The notes under the pieces were generated by a model that searched no databases, was not told the origin of the DNA, and saw only the letters and a list, made by a program, of their open reading frames with translations. A program made the position numbers and the translations under genes. Below, piece by piece: positions 1-11,400 of a stretch of DNA of 64,000 nt (position 1 is its first letter; every line of letters begins with the position of its first letter). The stretch is from Actinoplanes sp. KI2 (GTDB taxonomy: Bacteria > Actinomycetota > Actinomycetes > Mycobacteriales > Micromonosporaceae). The stretch covers positions 1 to 64,000 of the forward strand of contig NZ_JAOSZE010000008.1 in assembly GCF_025630775.1 (NCBI RefSeq), in the 5' to 3' direction.

Positions 1-285
1 GGTTGGGGGCGGGCTTTCGTGCATTCAAGGCCAGGCGCAGAGAAGACTCGCCGATCAGGCCCGCGCACCTTTGCTCGGCAGGCAGCTGGCCCGGCGCCGG
101 CGCCAGCACGGCGAGTTTTCGCGGCAGGGGCCAGCGGGGAAGTGGCGCGCTCCATCGCCTGAGCGGGCACGACCCCGACGTCGACCTGCCGCCGGCCGAC
201 GCGCCTCGCGCCATGACCAGGGAAAACGTCGCATTGCTGGATACCTGATCGGCAAGCGAAAGAGGCGCAGGTACGCTGTGATCGC

Positions 286-360
286 GGGCCGCTAGCTCAA
301 TGGCAGAGCTGAGGACTTTTAATCCTTAGGTTCGGGGTTCGAGTCCCCGGCGGCCCACCA
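286..360 (+). tRNA. tRNA-Lys (anticodon TTT), CCA encoded
   Basis: The sequence folds as a complete cloverleaf. The acceptor arms GGGCCGC (286-292) and GCGGCCC (350-356) pair fully, the D stem is GCTC/GAGC, the anticodon stem GAGGA/TCCTT encloses the loop CTTTTAA with TTT as anticodon, and the T arm is CGGGG-TTCGAGT-CCCCG. The discriminator A is followed by a genomically encoded CCA (358-360). It decodes AAA/AAG lysine codons. Its 3' half doubles as the integration site of the island that follows, and the inserted copy restores the intact tRNA. Confidence 0.95.
323..360 (+). repeat. attL: 3' end of tRNA-Lys, left direct repeat of the island
   Basis: These 38 bases are identical to 17468-17505. 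Allowing one mismatch (A322 versus T17467) the match extends to 314-360 and 17459-17505, 47 bases. The repeat covers the end of the anticodon arm, the T arm, the acceptor 3' strand and CCA, the usual crossover region for actinomycete integrases. The nearest gene inward is a tyrosine integrase remnant reading towards the tRNA, the expected layout. Confidence 0.9.
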
Positions 361-469
361 TAGTGACCTGCGGTTTCCGCGTGGCGGCTGTCCGTTGTGG
401 TGCGTGGACGCTTACTGGTCCCTCGTTGTCGCTTGGACCGTTTTGGTTGTATTTGGTTCTCGCGGGACG

Positions 470-1694
470 CTACCGTGACTCCCTGACCTGCGGTTTTGCC
501 CGCGCCAGGGTGCTAGCTCGTGGTGGTGTTGTGGACGATCTGGTTGACGGCGGTGGCCCATCCCGGCGGCGCTTGTTCTTGGTGGTCATCTTGGCGCGGG
601 CGTTGCGTGCGGTGGTCAGGATGAGCCGGGCGGTGGCTTCTGCGGCCTTGTGCTGGGCAGCGGGTAGCACGCTGGTGTAGGTGTCGGCGGTGAGCACGAT
701 GCTGGCGTGCCCGAGCTGGTCAGGTCCGGCCGATCATCAGGTAGTGGGCGCGTTGGCGGCGCAGGTGGGCGCGAAGCACGGTGACGGTGCGCCGGTCGAG
801 CGCGATGGTGCGGCGGCTGGCCGCTGATTTGGGTGGGCCTTCGATGATTTGGTAGCCGACGGTGGTGCGCTGGTTGGTGATGGACGGCTGCCGGTTGTCG
901 AGGTCGATGTCGTGCCAGCGCAGCCAGGCGGCCTCGCCACGGCGCAGCCCGCGCAGGGCGATCAGCCACTACAGCGGATACAGCGGGTCGTCGGCGGCGA
1001 AGTCGAGGAACTCGATCAGCTGGGCCGGGGTCCAGACCGCGACACCGGGGCGGACGCCGTCGGTGTGCCAGTCCTCCACACGCCCTTCGGTCCAGACCAC
1101 CGCCTGGGGCCGTCGGCCGGCCGGCATCTCGACCCGGCGGGCCGGATTGTCGGTGATCATGCCTTCCCGGATTGCCGCGTTGTAGGCGGCGCGCAGGGCC
1201 GCCCGGATGCGTTGCAGGGTGGCCGATGAACGCGGCGACCCGGCCGGAGTGGTGCCCGCGGCGAGTTCGGCGAACATCGCGGTCAAATGCCGACTGGTGA
1301 GATCGGTCAGCCGTAGGTGCCCGATCGCCGGGATTGGGAACTGGCGGACGTGCCGGGTGTAGATCGCATGCCTCGTCAGCCGGATCGAGGTGCGGGTGGT
1401 CAGCCAGTAGGTCAGCCACCGGGCGATCGTCCAGGTGTGCCCGGCGTACTGCTCCCGGGACTCCGCCTGAACCGCGGTGCGGGCCTGCCGGGCCTCCGCC
1501 CGGGTGGGGTAGCCGCCGTGGCTGATCTGGACGGGCTTGCCGAGCATGTCCCGGATGTAGCAGCGGTAGTACCAGGCGCCGTGCCCACGCTCGCCGATCC
1601 GCGGACAGCGGGTACGCAGCCGCCGCCGGGTGATGGTGTCGCGGCACCCGCATTGCTTGAACAGTCCCGGCGTTCCCATGAACCCTCCCGGCAC
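470..1694 (-). pseudogene. tyrosine-family site-specific integrase, inactivated
   Basis: The N-terminal half is recognisable as an actinomycete phage-type integrase: a Cys-rich start (CGCRDTITRR), a SAM-like core-binding domain and then the catalytic domain. At 969-971 an in-frame TAG interrupts it after LYPL; the second integrase remnant in this window has Trp at that place, so a TGG-to-TAG change is the likely cause. Reading resumes in the same frame with the box-I motif ALRGLRRGEAAWLRW, runs to about 722, then jumps frame to QLGHASIVLTADTYTSVL, which carries the catalytic Tyr. The segment with the HxxR motif is missing between the two, so about 100 residues are deleted. The gene would have excised and integrated the island at the adjacent tRNA-Lys. 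With two lesions it should not work. Confidence 0.85.
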
Positions 1695-1770
1695 GTGGCG
1701 TGGTCTTTCGGTTCACGGTCCACCGGAACGGCCCTTGATCACTGTCAGTCGGATGGGTGAGCACCACCAA

Positions 1771-2087
1771 CCGCGATCACCCCCGGTCAGCTTCAGCCTT
1801 CGTGCCCCGGCCCCGGCCACTATGACAGCCGCTGGTGCGTGCGCCCGCGACAGTTGCTGGTCGTCACCGTCGGTCTTCTTCGTTGACTCCGGCGTTCGAT
1901 GTCATCACTTGCAGTGCCCACTCCGCTCGCTGGCCGCGCCGGTGTGTCGGGCCGAGGACGCCGTCCGCGGCCCGGTTAATACGAATCGGCCACTGGGTGA
2001 TCGACGAAAGTTACTTCGATTCATGTCTTTCTGTGAGGCTCCTGTGTGCCGTATCGTCCGCGGCAGTGTTGATCAACGGGGGTTCTG
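1771..2087. other. gene-free interval upstream of the toxin operon
   Basis: About 317 bases with no ORF that resembles a protein. It must hold the promoter of the LamG/Rhs operon. A GGGGG run at 2078-2082, about five bases before the ATG at 2088, can serve as ribosome binding site. No clear -35/-10 pair or operator palindrome was found. Confidence 0.4.
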
Positions 2088-5000
2088 ATGGGCGTGTCGT
2101 CTGACGGGCGTTGCGGAGATTTTCGGGGCGAACGCATCGTTCGCGCGGCAGTCGGGCTTCTTGTCGCGGTGACGGGTTGGGTGGTCGTTGGGCCGCCCGA
2201 GGTGGCGATGGCGGCGCCGTCGGCAGTGGCGCAGGCCCGGCTTGAGGCGCCGGATGAGGCGTCGGCGATGCGGCTGGCGCACCGGAAGCGGTTGCCGGTC
2301 CTGGTGACCAGCCAGACGTCGGAGACGACGCAGGTGTGGGCGCAGCCCGACGGCCAGTTCCGGATGACGTTGTATTCGGCGCCGGAGCGGATGCGCGACG
2401 CCGCGGGCGAGTGGATCGCCGTCGATCTGACCTTGGAGCGCAAGGACGACGGCAGCATCGGGCCGAAAGCTCACCCGCGGGGCTTGAAACTGTCGGGCAA
2501 ACGCTCGACAGATAGTGATTCGCTGGTCGAGTTGGGTGTTGGCGCCGATACGGTGTCGGTCGGCTGGCGCGGTGCGCTGCCCGCGCCCAAGCTGGACGGT
2601 GCGACCGCTACGTATACCGACGTGCAGGCGGGCGTCGACCTGGTGGTGCAGGCCCGGCCGACCGGCTTCGAGTACTCGCTGGTGGTGAAGGACAAGGCCG
2701 CCCTCGCCAAGGTCGGCAAGGTCTCGATGCCGTGGTCGGGCGCTGCGGTGACTTCTGCCTCGGCGAATGGACTGCAGGCACGGTCCGCGCTGGGCAGTTC
2801 GGTGTCATTGCCGGCAGCGGAGATGTGGGATGCGCGGCGTTCGACGAAGACGGGTGACCCGGCGTTCCGGGCGCCGGTCGGGGTGACCACCGAGCTCAAC
2901 GGGAGCGGCGGCAGTGACTTGGTGCTCACGCCGGATCGGGCTTTCCTTGACGACCCGGGCCTGACGTTCCCGGTGACCATCGATCCGGCGGTGGACCTCA
3001 ACCCGGTCTATGACGCCTTCATCCAGAACACCTACAACACCAACCAGTCGGCATCGACGGAGTTGAAGCTGGGCTACAGCGACGACAGCGGCGACAGTTG
3101 CGGCTCCGGTTGCGTGGCCAGGTCGCTGCTGCGGTTCCAGCAGCCGGCCGCGCTGGAGAACGCGAGCGTCGGCACGGCGACGCTGCACCTCTACAACTCC
3201 CACTCGTGGTCGTGCACGGCGATGCAGTGGGAAAGCTGGCGCGTCTCGAACGCCGACACCTCGAACACCTGGGCCAACCAGCCGAGCTGGATCGAGCGGG
3301 CGGGTCTTTCCACCCAGACCAAGGGCTACAGCGGCTGCTCGGCCGGCGGGGTGGAGATCTCGGTAAAGCCGATCTTCCAGTACGTGGCGGACACGTCGAG
3401 CGAGACGATGGCGAAGATCGGGCTGAAGGCGTCGAGCGAGGGCAACCACAACAGCTGGAAGAAGTTCAACTCCTCCGAGGCGGCCTCGAGCCGGCCATAT
3501 GTCGAGTTGACCTATAACCATAAGCCGAATGTGCCGACCGCGCTGGCGATCGACTCCTGCTACACCGCCTGCAGCTCGCCGGCCACGGTCAGCTCGGGCA
3601 CGCCGACCATCAAGGCGACGTTCACCGACCCGGACTCGAGCACGATGCGCGCCGAATTCGAGGTGTACAACAGCGCGCATACCGTCTCGTGGGGTAAGTC
3701 GGGCACCACGGTAACTGGCGTGACGTCCGGCAGCACCCGGTCCTGGAAGATTGTGCCGCCCTCGGGATACAGCAAGCTTCCGGACGCGGCTTACGCCTAT
3801 CGGGTCCGAGGGTGCGAGACCTGGAACGGTGCCGCGCTGTGCGGCGACTGGTCGGGCTGGTTCGCTTTCACGGTCAACACTGCGATGCCGACGCTGCCGA
3901 CGGTGACCGGCACCCCGTACACGGAACGCTCGACCGGCGTGTGGAACGGCGGACCGGGCATCCAGGGCGACTTCACCTTCGGACCGAACGCGGCGACCAG
4001 CGTGCTGGAGTACGTCTATCAGCTGAACGACGGCGATGCCGTCACCGTCCCGGCAGGCGTCAAAGGCAGCGAGATGCTGACCGCCAACCAGCAGACCGTC
4101 TCCACCAACACGACGGGCTTCGTCGGCGGGGACAGCTCGGTGATCAGCCGGAACGCGACGATGGGGCATCTCGCGGCCGGTTCGCTGCAGGTGGCGCCGG
4201 CGGCGACCGCCGGCACCGATGCGGGCAACCAGGGCGACACGTTCGGCTCGCTCGGGGTCGACGACTACAGCGGCCTGGCGGTCGGCATGCTGGGCGGTCA
4301 CCGGTATACAGTGTCCGGCTGGATCTACGTGCCGGCCTCGACCGGGCTGGCCACGATCGGCACCTACGGCGCCTCGCGCGGTTTGCGGATCATGGGCTTT
4401 GCCCGGGTGGGCACCGGCTCCTACCTCACGTATTCGTCGAACAAGGCGTCGGTCACCAACGGCTGGCAGTGGCTGTCGATGACGATGTCGGTGCCGACCG
4501 GCGCGACCGAGGCGTTCGTCCGGCTCTACAACGGCTTCTCCGCCGGACAAACCAGCAAGGTCGTGTACTGGGACGACCTGTCGCTGAAGGAGGTCACCGG
4601 CACCACCACCGTCGCCGGGATCACACCGACGGTCGAGGGGCCGAACACGCTGGCGGTACAGTCCCGCACGACCAGCGGCCTGACGTCGGACAAGCGGTAC
4701 TACGAGTTCCTGGTGCGGCCGGCCGCGGGCGCCGAGAACTACTGGAGCCTCGACCAGCGGACCGACCCGGCACCGTCGGAGCCGGACAACAACTACCCGC
4801 TCAAGATGAGCACGCAGGGTGCGAGTTGGAGTGAGACCGGCAAGGCGGGCGCGTCGGCGCTGACCCTGGACGGCACGGGCGACCTGTCCTCGGCCGGGCC
4901 GGTGCTGGAGACCACGAACGCGGCCGGCTTCTCGGTCGCCGTGTGGGCGCGCCTCGACCCGGACAAGCCGATCACCGGCACGCACGCGGTGCTGTCGCAG

Positions 5001-5429
5001 GCCGGCACCAACACCGACGCGTTCCGGATCGAGCTGCGCGACGACGTGCTCGACTTGGACGGCGACGGCACCAAGGACCCGTCCTGGTGCTTCTCGCTGC
5101 AGCCGACCGACAGCACCAGCGCGACAACCCGGCAGTCGGTCTGCACCACTGACTTTGTGATCCCGGGTGACTGGGTGCACCTCGGCGCCGTCTACGACCA
5201 GGCCGCGGGCACGATGACGCTCTACGTCAACGGCGGGTCCATCCTCGGTGGCAGCGAGGTGCAGCAGGCGTACGCCTCGGCGATGTGGGCCGCGAACGGC
5301 GTCTTCACCGTCGGACGCGCCTGGCAGGGCGCCAACGTCGACCGCTTCGCCGGCGAACTCGACGAGGTCTACACCAAGCAACGTGCCCTCAACGCGAGAG
5401 AAATGGCCCTCTGGGCCAGCCAGCTCTGA
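2088..5429 (+). CDS. secreted DNRLRE/LamG-domain protein of an Rhs toxin operon
   Basis: This 1113-residue protein begins with a signal peptide ending near residue 42 (AMA-AP). Roughly residues 304-480 form a DNRLRE-type domain (YDAFIQNTYNTNQ ... ARSLLRF). A fibronectin-like middle part follows, and residues 925-1110 form a LamG/concanavalin-type domain (GFSVAVWARL ... WVHLGAVYD ... LDEVYTKQRALN). In actinobacteria, large secreted proteins of this build are commonly encoded just before an Rhs/YD-repeat toxin gene, and that is the case here: the Rhs gene starts 26 bases after the stop. Its exact job is not established; a role in presenting or exporting the Rhs protein at the cell surface is inference. 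Start chosen at ATG 2088 for its G-rich ribosome site and the signal peptide right after it. Confidence 0.85.
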   Translation: MGVSSDGRCGDFRGERIVRAAVGLLVAVTGWVVVGPPEVAMAAPSAVAQARLEAPDEASAMRLAHRKRLPVLVTSQTSETTQVWAQPDGQFRMTLYSAPERMRDAAGEWIAVDLTLERKDDGSIGPKAHPRGLKLSGKRSTDSDSLVELGVGADTVSVGWRGALPAPKLDGATATYTDVQAGVDLVVQARPTGFEYSLVVKDKAALAKVGKVSMPWSGAAVTSASANGLQARSALGSSVSLPAAEMWDARRSTKTGDPAFRAPVGVTTELNGSGGSDLVLTPDRAFLDDPGLTFPVTIDPAVDLNPVYDAFIQNTYNTNQSASTELKLGYSDDSGDSCGSGCVARSLLRFQQPAALENASVGTATLHLYNSHSWSCTAMQWESWRVSNADTSNTWANQPSWIERAGLSTQTKGYSGCSAGGVEISVKPIFQYVADTSSETMAKIGLKASSEGNHNSWKKFNSSEAASSRPYVELTYNHKPNVPTALAIDSCYTACSSPATVSSGTPTIKATFTDPDSSTMRAEFEVYNSAHTVSWGKSGTTVTGVTSGSTRSWKIVPPSGYSKLPDAAYAYRVRGCETWNGAALCGDWSGWFAFTVNTAMPTLPTVTGTPYTERSTGVWNGGPGIQGDFTFGPNAATSVLEYVYQLNDGDAVTVPAGVKGSEMLTANQQTVSTNTTGFVGGDSSVISRNATMGHLAAGSLQVAPAATAGTDAGNQGDTFGSLGVDDYSGLAVGMLGGHRYTVSGWIYVPASTGLATIGTYGASRGLRIMGFARVGTGSYLTYSSNKASVTNGWQWLSMTMSVPTGATEAFVRLYNGFSAGQTSKVVYWDDLSLKEVTGTTTVAGITPTVEGPNTLAVQSRTTSGLTSDKRYYEFLVRPAAGAENYWSLDQRTDPAPSEPDNNYPLKMSTQGASWSETGKAGASALTLDGTGDLSSAGPVLETTNAAGFSVAVWARLDPDKPITGTHAVLSQAGTNTDAFRIELRDDVLDLDGDGTKDPSWCFSLQPTDSTSATTRQSVCTTDFVIPGDWVHLGAVYDQAAGTMTLYVNGGSILGGSEVQQAYASAMWAANGVFTVGRAWQGANVDRFAGELDEVYTKQRALNAREMALWASQL

Positions 5430-5455
5430 TCGCCGCCTGTCCCGGGAGACTCGAA

Positions 5456-8400
5456 ATGACCAAGCGCGACATGCGGCTGGTGGGCCGCGGTACCCGGCGG
5501 CTCGCCGGAATCCTGGCCGCCCTGGTGGCGGCGACCCTGGCCGCCGAGGCGCCCGGCGGACCGGCCGCCGCGGCCGACTGGACACCGCCGAAGCCGAAAC
5601 AGGCCACCGGCGTGCCCCGGCACAACGCGGTGCACACCACCCGCCCGACCTGGACAGCCGGTGCCCGGGAGGTCAAGGGCACCCCGGCAGTGACGTGGCC
5701 GGCGGCGAGCACCACCACGGTGTCGCTGGCGGACAGCCGGGTTCGCGCCGGCGCGCTGGCAGTCTCGAAGGCACCGGCCGGCCGGGTAGGAAAGGTCACC
5801 GTCGCGGTGCGTGACCATGCCGCCGCGACCAAGGCCGGAGTCGCTGGCCTGATCCTCGACGTCAGCCGGGCCGACGGCGTCCGGGCGGCTGGCCAGGCCG
5901 AGGTCACGGTCGACTACTCCAGCTTCGCGCACGCGTACGGCGGTGACTGGTCCTCGCGGCTGCGGCTGATCAGCCTGGCCGACGGCCACGAACTGGCCGG
6001 CAAGAACAACACCGCTGCCTCGACCGTGACCGCGCTCGTCCCCCTGGCCGCGGACGGCGCGGCGGTGAGTGTCGCGTTGGCCGCCGGGCCGTCCGGTCAG
6101 GATGGCACCTATGCCGCGACCAGCCTGTCCCAAGCCGGTACCTGGCAGGTGTCGCAGCAGACCGGCGCCTTCAGCTGGGGCCAGGACCTGCGGATGCCGC
6201 CGTCGCTGAACGGCCCGGGACCCAAGCTGTCCCTGTCGTACTCGTCGCTGTCGGTCGACGGCCGCACGGCTGGCACCAATACCCAGGGCTCCTGGATCGG
6301 TGACGGCTGGGACATGTGGCCCGGCTACATCGAGCGGCAGTACACGGCCTGCCAGGAGGACAAGGCCGCGGTCGGCGGCGCCGCTGCCAACAACGCGAGC
6401 CTCAACGTCGGTGACCTGTGCTGGCTCAAGCCGGAAGGCAACGCCAGCTTCTCGCTCAACGGCCGGGCAACCGAACTGGTCAAGTCCAGCGGCAACACCT
6501 GGAAGGGCGTCAGCGATGACGGCGAGAAGATCGAGCTGCTGAAGGACGCCAGTTTCGGCAACGGCGACGACGACGGCGAGTACTGGAAGGTCACCACGAC
6601 CGACGGCACCCAGTACTCTTTCGGCCGCAACCACGGCGTTGGTGGCGCAACGGCGTCGACGGCCACGAACTCCACCTGGACCGTGCCGGTCTACGGCAAC
6701 CACCCGAACGAGCCGGGCTACACCGCGGGTGACTTCGCCGGCTCGCGCAAGACGCAGGGCTGGCGGTGGAATCTCGACTACGTCGTCGACACCCACGGCA
6801 ACACCATGACCCTGTTCTACGACAAGGAGCAGGGCGCGTACGGGCGGGAGGGCGATCCCGCCAAGCGCACCACCTACGACCGCGGCGGGTACGTCACGAG
6901 CATCGAGTACGGCAGCCGCAACGACGCCGCGAGCACGGTGCAGGCGGCCGCGAAGGTCGTCTTCGACACCGCCGACCGGTGCGCCTCGAACTGCTACACC
7001 GGCACCCCGCCCACGCCGGTGCAGGCGTCATGGCTCGACACGCCGTGGGACCAGTACTGTGCGGCGGCGCCCTGCACGACGCAGCTGAGCCCAACGTTCT
7101 GGACGCAGAAGCGCCTCGCGCAGATCCGCACCCAGGTGTACTCCGGCAGCGGCACGACATACACCGACGTCGACCAATGGGCACTGCGGCACACCTACCT
7201 GCAGGCTGGAGGCAACGAGGGCAGCCCGATGTGGCTGGCCGGCGTCACCCATACCGGCAAGGTCACGACGGCAGGTGGTACGGCGAGCACCGATCCGGAG
7301 ATCGTCTTCGACCCGGGATCGGACCCGCTGGCGAACCGGGTGGACGGTCCGGCGGACGGCCGGTCGAGCCTGTTCCGCTACCGGATCAAAGCGATCACCA
7401 CCGAGTCAGGCGCGCAGATCGTGCCCACGTACTCGCAGACCGAGTGCACCCGCAGCGCGCTGCCGTCGCCGGCGACCAACACCTCGCGGTGCTTCCCGCA
7501 GTGGTACGGCGCGCCCGGGGAGGAGCCGACGCTCGACTGGTTCCACAGCTACCGGGTGCAGCGAGTCGACGTGTATGACAACACCGGCGGCTTCACGCAC
7601 GAGCAGACCAACTACGACTACCTCGACGCGCCCGTCTGGCACTACGAAGACTCCGAACTCGTACCGGAAAAGAAGCGGACCTGGGGCAACTTCCGCGGCT
7701 ACAGCAAGGTACGGGTGCGTACGGGCCTGGAGTCCGGCACGCAGTCGGCCACCGAATACCTCTACTTCCGGGGGATGGACGGCGACAAGCAGACCTCGGG
7801 CGTGCGCGATGTGTCCGTGACCGACTCGCAGAACGTGTCGATCAAGGATGACGACGCCTACGCGGGGCTGCTGCGCGAGCAGACGACTCTGCTCGGCGCC
7901 GGCGGCGACTGGATCTCGGGCACCATCACGACGCCGGGCAAGCAAGGGCCGACGGCGACCAGCGGGCCGCTGAAGGCGTATATGACCAACACCGCCATGA
8001 CGCGCAGCCGGACCAAGTTGTCGTCCGGCGCCACGCGGTGGGTCAAGACCGTCAAGACCTACAACACCGACAACCTCGTCACCCAGGTGGACGATCTGGG
8101 CGACGAGGCGACCGCGGCCGACGACCGCTGCGCCCGAACCTCGTACGCCCGCAACAGCACCACCTGGATCCTGTCGGCGGTGAAGAAGACCGAGACCGTC
8201 GGAGTCAACTGCTCCGCGACCGCGACCCTGCCTGACGACATGCTGTCCAGCACGCGGATCACCTACGACAAGGACACCAACGATTGGAACACGTTCCTGC
8301 CGGTCAAGGGTGACGTCGCCAAGACCGAGCAGATCGACTCCTGGACCGGCACCACACCGAACTGGGTGCAGACCGGCCACGCAGTGTACGACGCCAATGG

Positions 8401-11400
8401 CCGGGCCACCGACGCCTACGACGCTCTCGGCCACAAGACCCACACTGCGTACACCCCGCCGCTGACGGGGCCGGTCACCCAGTCGGCGATCACCGACCCG
8501 ATGAACCACACGGTGACCACCACCCTGGACCGGGGACTCGCCGTACCGACCAAGATCGTGGACGACAACGGCCTGGTCACCGACATGACCTATGACGGCT
8601 CGGGCCGGCTCCTCGGGATCTGGCAGCCCGGCCGGGCCAAGGCCAGCTATCCGAACTACCCGAACACGTCCTACGACTACCGGCTGCACAACAACGCGCC
8701 GACGACCGTCACCACCAAAGCGTTGCTGCCCAACGGCTCCAACACCTACGCCACCACCATCACCCTCTACGACGGGCAGTTGCGCCAGCGGCAGACGCAG
8801 AGCCAGGCGCCAGGAGGTGGCCGCGTCATCGCCGACACCGTCTACGACTCCCGCGGGCTCGTCGACTGGTCGTCAATCCCGTACTACGACACGAACAACA
8901 ACCCGCCGAACACGGCTCTGGCCGGCGGCCCGGGCGACCCGCCCGCACCCGCGACCACGGTGAACGTCTACGACGGCGCCAACCGCAACACCGCGGCGAT
9001 CTTCAAGGTCGGCACCGCGGAGAAGTGGCGAACCACCACGGCATACGCGGGAGAGCGGGTCGACATCACCCCGCCGGCGGGCGGCACCGCCACCGCAGCG
9101 GTAACCGACGCGCGCGGCCACCAGATCGAGCTGCGCCAGTACAAGAGCCTGGCCGACGCCGGCAGCACCGACCCGGCCAAGTACGACAAGACCACCTACA
9201 CCTACACCGGCCGCGACGAGCTGGCCACGGTCACCGACCCGGCGGGCAACACCTGGAAATACACGTACGACCAGCGCGGCCGGAAGATCAAGGCCGAGGA
9301 CCCGGACACCGGCACCACCCAGATGTCCTATGACAACGCCGGCCGACTCGCCACGACCACCAGCGGGCGCAACATCACGCTGGCCTACATTTACGACGAC
9401 GCGGGTCGCAAGACGCAGCTGCGCCTCGGCTCCGCGACCGGCACGCTGCGCGCCGAGTGGATCTACGACGGTCTGACCCGGGGGATCGGCAAGCTCAACA
9501 AGTCGATCCGGTACGAGGGTGGCCAGCAGTACATCAACGAGGTCACCGGCTTCGACACCGCCGGCCGCCCGACCGGCACGAAAATCACCATCCCGTCGAC
9601 CGAGGGCACGCTCTGCGCGGCCGGCGGCACCACCCCATGCACATTCGCCGACACCGTCACATACCGGGCCAACGGCCAGATCGCCTCGACCGGCCTGCCC
9701 GCAGCCGCCGACCTGCCCGCCGAGACACTGCTGCACGGCTACAACGACGTCGGCGCCTCGAACGGACTGCTGTCCACAGCGCAGATCTACGTCAACGACG
9801 TCACCTACGACAAACTGGGCCACCTCACCCAGAAGATTATCGGTGCGGAACTGAACCGGGTCTGGCTGAACTACACCTACGAGGACCACACCGGCCGGCT
9901 CGTCGCTGCCAAGTCGATCCCCGAGCTCAAACCGGAGATCTTCAACTTCGCCTACCAGTACGACAACGCCGGCAACCTCACCCGCATCGCGGACCAGCCC
10001 GCCGCAGGCAGCAGCGACACCCAGTGCTACTCGTACGACTACCTCGCCCGGCTCACCGAGGCCTGGACACCCGGCAGCGGTGACTGCGCGGCAGCCCCGA
10101 CGACCGCCGCGCTGGGCGGGGCCGCCCCCTACTGGCACTCCTACCAGTACGCCGGCCCGGCCGGGCTCGCTGGCAGCCGCACCAAGGAGACCCAACACGC
10201 ATCGACCGGCGACACGGTCCGCGACTACACCTATCCCGTGCAAGGTGGCCCGGCCGGCAGCAAGCCACACGCCGTGACACAGGTGACCACCACCGGCGCA
10301 GCCACCCGCACCGAGAACTACCAGTACGACGCTGGCGGCAACACGAACTGCCGGCCCAGCGGCACGGCGAGCAACACCTGCCCGTCCGCCGGCAGTCAGA
10401 CGCTCACCTGGAACGAAGAGGACAAGCTCGCCTCCGTTACCGGCGGCACCAGCTACGTGTATGACGCCGACGGCAACCGCCTCATCCGGCGCGACGCCAC
10501 CGGCACCACCCTCTACCTACCGGACGGCACCGAGCTGCGCAAGACCGCCAGCGCGGTCAACGCAACCCGCTACTACGCCGGCGTCGCCACCCGCACCGCC
10601 GCAGGCGTCACCTGGATCGCCGGCGACCATCACGGCACCGCCGAGGCGACGGTCAATGCATCCACCCTGGCGGTGTCCCGGCGCCGCACCTTGCCGTTCG
10701 GCAACGAGCGCGGCGCCACCACCGGTACCTGGCCCACGTTCATGGACAAGGGCTTCGTCGGCGGGACCAAAGAACCCAACGGCCTGACCCACCTGGGTGC
10801 CCGAGACTACGACCCAGGACTCGGCAGATTCGTCTCGGCCGACCCCGTCCAGGACCTCAACGATCCACAGCAGTGGAACGGCTACGCCTACGCCAACAAC
10901 AGCCCGGGCACATCGTCCGACCCGAGCGGCCTGATGTTCGACAAGGACCACAACGACCAACGCGCGAAACCTCCTAAGACCAACGGCGGCGGCGGTGGCG
11001 GTGGCGGCCAGGACGAGGGCGACGACGTCGGAACCGCGTCGGTGGAGTCATCACTCACCGGCGACGAATACACCTGCATCAGCGGCTACTTCTGCTTCGA
11101 CGGCCGATCGGTCACCAACTCGACGAACTACATCGCCGCCTACAACGCCGAACTGGCTCGGCTGAAGAACCAGTACCACCTCACCAACTTCCGCGACGAC
11201 CAGTACGCCGAAGCAATGCTCGCCGCCTGCGGCATACCACCCGAAAACTGCAATTCCCAGCTCTACAACCAGTTGCAGAATCTGTGGGGCGACAAGGCGG
11301 TCCGGGCGAAGGAGGCCCACGACGGGGTCAGCCAGGCCAAGGTAGCCGAAGCCTCCTTCTTTGCCGCCGTTACCTTCGTCGCCGGGCTACCGTCTTGCGT

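Noticed and set aside
55..255. Short frames upstream of tRNA-Lys
   Set aside because: Arg/Pro-rich translations in several overlapping frames; no evidence of a gene before the tRNA.
2805..5585. A 926-codon open frame on the minus strand opposite the LamG protein gene
   Set aside because: Arg/Gly/Val-rich translation with no motif, fully antisense to a gene with clear domains; such frames are common opposite high-GC genes.
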